This document shows, in pieces, positions 6,912 to 8,289 of a stretch of 8,289 bases of DNA; position 1 is the stretch's first letter; the number at the start of each line of letters is the position of its first letter. Under the pieces are notes generated by a model that was not told the origin of the DNA, made no database searches, and saw only the letters and a list, made by a program, of their open reading frames with translations. Source of the stretch: an uncultured Paracoccus sp. (lineage in GTDB: Bacteria > Pseudomonadota > Alphaproteobacteria > Rhodobacterales > Rhodobacteraceae); NCBI RefSeq assembly GCF_946221145.1, contig NZ_CAMIOH010000137.1, positions 1 to 8,289 of the forward strand, written 5' to 3'. Made by a program: the position numbers and the translations under genes.

Positions 6912-7238
6912 TTAGTGGCCAGGCCGACCCAGCGCAAGGCGCCAGGCTACAAGAATCGCTACAAGCGCTGCACCGCGGCTATCCCAGGCCAGGCGGTCTG
7001 GGGCGTTGGGCTGATACTGCACCCCGTCGTGATACCAGATCTCTTGCACCGTGCCGTCTGCACAGTGCCGACGAAGCGCTGGACCGATATCGCGGTGAAG
7101 TTCCCCAGCCGACATGATGTCGGTGGGTTCTGAAAGTCCCTCGACTTTTTTCAGCCACATTTCCGAGATGAGCGTGCCGTCTTGGCTGCGCTGGGTTAGC
7201 GGGCGGCGTAGGCGACGATCACTAGCAGGGTGCCGCAT
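6912..7238 (-). CDS. Small hypothetical protein with DGT/W-type repeats
   Basis: 108 residues; I do not recognise a named gene. The frame is open only back to a stop at 7299-7301, and ATG 7238 is the only start before it; ATG 7160 is a shorter alternative. Two copies of a degenerate unit are visible: DGTLISEMWL (residues 21-30 approximately) and DGTVQEIWYHDG (61-72), about 41 residues apart. The second is preceded by GELHRDIGPALRR (45-57). This resembles the GKLHREDGPA...DGT..WY.DG repeats of short proteins found in phages, giant viruses and some bacteria, whose role is unknown. The C-terminus contains a tandem LVAI-LVAW, encoded by an 8-base direct repeat GCTACAAG (6946-6953, 6958-6965). Codons such as GTA, ATT and CTT are less GC-biased than in the housekeeping genes, in line with acquired DNA. 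It may be a remnant of a longer repeat protein. Coding status is likely, not certain. Confidence 0.5.
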   Translation of the reverse strand: MRHPASDRRLRRPLTQRSQDGTLISEMWLKKVEGLSEPTDIMSAGELHRDIGPALRRHCADGTVQEIWYHDGVQYQPNAPDRLAWDSRGAALVAILVAWRLALGRPGH

Positions 7239-7301
7239 GGGTATTGGCGCGGGTGCTGCGCGGCCTGTGTCGGGCGCTGTGCCGCGTGTTGCCGGGTGCT
7301 A
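7227..7301. repeat. Four imperfect short repeats spaced 21-23 bp
   Basis: AGGGTGCCG (7227-7235), CGGGTGCTG (7250-7258), CGGGCGCTG (7271-7279) and CGGGTGCTA (7293-7301) recur at intervals of 23, 21 and 22 bases, about two helical turns. The units at 7250-7270 and 7271-7292 match at about 15 of 21 positions along their length. The last copy is also the left arm of a perfect inverted repeat. They lie at and upstream of the start of the small reverse-strand gene and just downstream of the acyltransferase stop. Function is unknown; options are operator sites, iteron-like sites or decayed tandem duplication. Confidence 0.5.
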
Positions 7302-7322
7302 CAGCGTTATAGCACCCTGTAG
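7294..7322. repeat. Two overlapping, mutually exclusive inverted repeats
   Basis: GGGTGCTA (7294-7301) and TAGCACCC (7310-7317) form a perfect 8-bp stem with an 8-base loop. CTACAG (7299-7304) and CTGTAG (7317-7322) form a second, 6-bp inverted repeat with a 12-base loop that shares bases with the first. The structure begins 8 bases past the acyltransferase stop and could end that reverse-strand transcript, but no U-tract follows in that direction. It sits exactly at the change from GC-rich to AT-rich DNA. Confidence 0.6.
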
Positions 7323-7329
7323 TAGAGAG

Positions 7330-8289
7330 TCAGGTGCGCGCCTCTGCAAATTGTGCCGAGCGTTTCTTTGCAACCAATTTGTCCTTCAATCGCAAGAAAT
7401 GAATCTCGAAGAAGTAGAACGAAATAGTTGAAACAACGTAAGCAAGAACCAGAGAGATTAACGGAGCTACAAGAGGCATAGCTGGCACATTTACCTTCGC
7501 GGCGAATTTCTCGACAGCAAGAAAAATAATGAAATGCCATATGTACAGTCCGTAGCTAATCTTTCCGGTGAATAGCAGTGGCCGAACGGTTAGCATCCTT
7601 ACGAGGTTTGCATTTGGCTTTACCGTAACTGCCCATATTGCCATGCCAAATATAAAGGCCAATGCAGTGAAAAGATAAAAAGCTGACTTGACCCATCTCT
7701 GAGGCTCCCAGAAGGCCCCTAGCCCGAGTTCAAAAATGGCATAGCCTGTCAATGCGCAACCGATAGCAAACATCACGTATGCGACTTTTGAACCAATGTC
7801 AGAAGTACGAAGAAGCGCAAGGAGAGCACCGTACGCCATCATGTCCAAGCAGCTAGGCAGAGTGGCGTTCGTCAAATACACATTGCCATCGTTCTGCAAA
7901 ATCGCCCACCGAGCAAGTGGGGAGGCAATTATCAACAGAACGCATGTCCAAGCAAGTTGCCTCCTGCTCACGAAATAGACCAAAAAAGGCCACACCAAAT
8001 AGAATTGCTCTTCTACCGCCAAAGACCATGTGTGCGCAACTATTCCGGGAAGGCTCCCGCTGCCGTTCAATTCCAAGCCAATGTGGTAATTCTGAAGATA
8101 AAGCAAATACCAGCCATACCCTTCGGTAGATCGCCCAGTGACAAGCAAGATCAGGAAGTTAAAGGCCAAATACGCGTAAAAAAGAGGGAAAATTCGGAGC
8201 GTTCTTTTCATATAGAAGGAACGCAAATAGTCCGAAAATTTGCTTGATTTTTCATCAAGCAAAATCCCGGTAATAAGAAAGCCTGAAAG
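7330..8289 (-). CDS. Acyltransferase, OafA/YrhL (Acyltransferase_3) family, N-terminus outside window
   Basis: Integral membrane O-acyltransferase fragment of 319 residues. The frame continues through the right edge: the first visible residues LSGFLITGI are the conserved end of the first family motif, so TTG at 8262 is not the start and about 40-50 residues are missing, including the expected catalytic His. Seen here: FYMKRTLRIFPLFY (25-38), the hallmark HTWSLAVEEQFYLVWP (86-101) and GKISYGLYIWHF (242-253), with about eight further hydrophobic segments and a basic cytoplasmic-looking tail ending in AEART. Relatives transfer acetyl or other acyl groups to O-antigen, exopolysaccharide, peptidoglycan or Nod factor; a surface-glycan target is inferred, not shown. 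Base composition is strongly different: two 60-base stretches counted at 37% and 48% GC against 75% in one PBP1A stretch, with frequent AAA, ATA and TTA-type codons. This points to horizontal acquisition. Genes beyond the edge may form a polysaccharide cluster. Confidence 0.9.
   Translation of the reverse strand, partial: LSGFLITGILLDEKSSKFSDYLRSFYMKRTLRIFPLFYAYLAFNFLILLVTGRSTEGYGWYLLYLQNYHIGLELNGSGSLPGIVAHTWSLAVEEQFYLVWPFLVYFVSRRQLAWTCVLLIIASPLARWAILQNDGNVYLTNATLPSCLDMMAYGALLALLRTSDIGSKVAYVMFAIGCALTGYAIFELGLGAFWEPQRWVKSAFYLFTALAFIFGMAIWAVTVKPNANLVRMLTVRPLLFTGKISYGLYIWHFIIFLAVEKFAAKVNVPAMPLVAPLISLVLAYVVSTISFYFFEIHFLRLKDKLVAKKRSAQFAEART

Larger units (their letters stand above)
6867..8289. other. 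Possible acquired region downstream of tRNA-Ala
   Basis: Everything right of tRNA-Ala differs from the left: orientation flips to the reverse strand, codon bias weakens, then GC falls sharply from about 7320 onward. Contents are a small repeat-bearing gene, a repeat/hairpin strip and a surface-type acyltransferase. No integrase, transposase or copy of the tRNA-Ala 3' end is present in the window, so a tRNA-targeted island is only an inference; the far boundary is not visible. Confidence 0.4.

Noticed and set aside
6867..7330. A duplicated tRNA-Ala 3' end that would mark an integration site.
   Set aside because: No second copy of the T-arm and acceptor sequence is present to the right within the window, and there is no integrase.
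7114..7431. A 105-codon plus-strand frame across the repeat strip.
   Set aside because: It crosses the composition boundary and both inverted repeats, has no ribosome site or domain, and its apparent heptads (GAARPVS, GAVPRVA) only reflect the DNA repeats.

Overview
The window reads as a chromosomal segment of a high-GC alphaproteobacterium. A Rhodobacteraceae member of the Paracoccus type is my best guess, from protein style, GC- and CTG-rich codon use, an RF2 that reads SPY instead of SPF, and an amidase / PBP1A / RF2 gene order familiar from alphaproteobacteria (often downstream of rne, which is outside this window). The species is not determinable here.

Layout: (1) Bases 1-965 hold the 3' part of a periplasmic N-acetylmuramoyl-L-alanine amidase (AmiC type). 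(2) A convincing sigma70-like promoter (989-1017) precedes a bifunctional class A penicillin-binding protein 1A (1048-3597, TTG start). (3) A MgtC/SapB-family membrane protein lies on the opposite strand (3591-4103), tail to tail with PBP1A; their ends overlap by 7 bases. (4) prfB (peptide chain release factor 2) runs 4238-5365 as one continuous frame without the classical programmed frameshift. (5) A patatin-like serine hydrolase occupies 5426-6493. (6) Two tRNA genes follow: tRNA-Val(TAC) at 6547-6622 and tRNA-Ala(GGC) at 6791-6866, with a hairpin and a strong stable-RNA-type promoter between them. (7) After tRNA-Ala the character changes. There is a small reverse-strand gene with DGT/WY.DG-type repeats (6912-7238), a GC-rich strip with about 21-23-bp imperfect repeats and two overlapping inverted repeats (7227-7322), and then a markedly AT-richer reverse-strand acyltransferase of the OafA/YrhL family that runs off the right edge (7330-8289).

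Functionally the left half is housekeeping: septal and lateral peptidoglycan turnover (amidase, PBP1A), translation termination (RF2) and tRNAs. The right end looks like accessory DNA next to a tRNA gene. The acyltransferase probably decorates a surface polysaccharide, a common cargo of such variable regions, but no integrase or duplicated tRNA end is visible. I found no CRISPR array, transposase, defence or toxin-antitoxin module. The most unusual unexplained structure is the repeat/hairpin strip at 7227-7322, exactly at the composition change.
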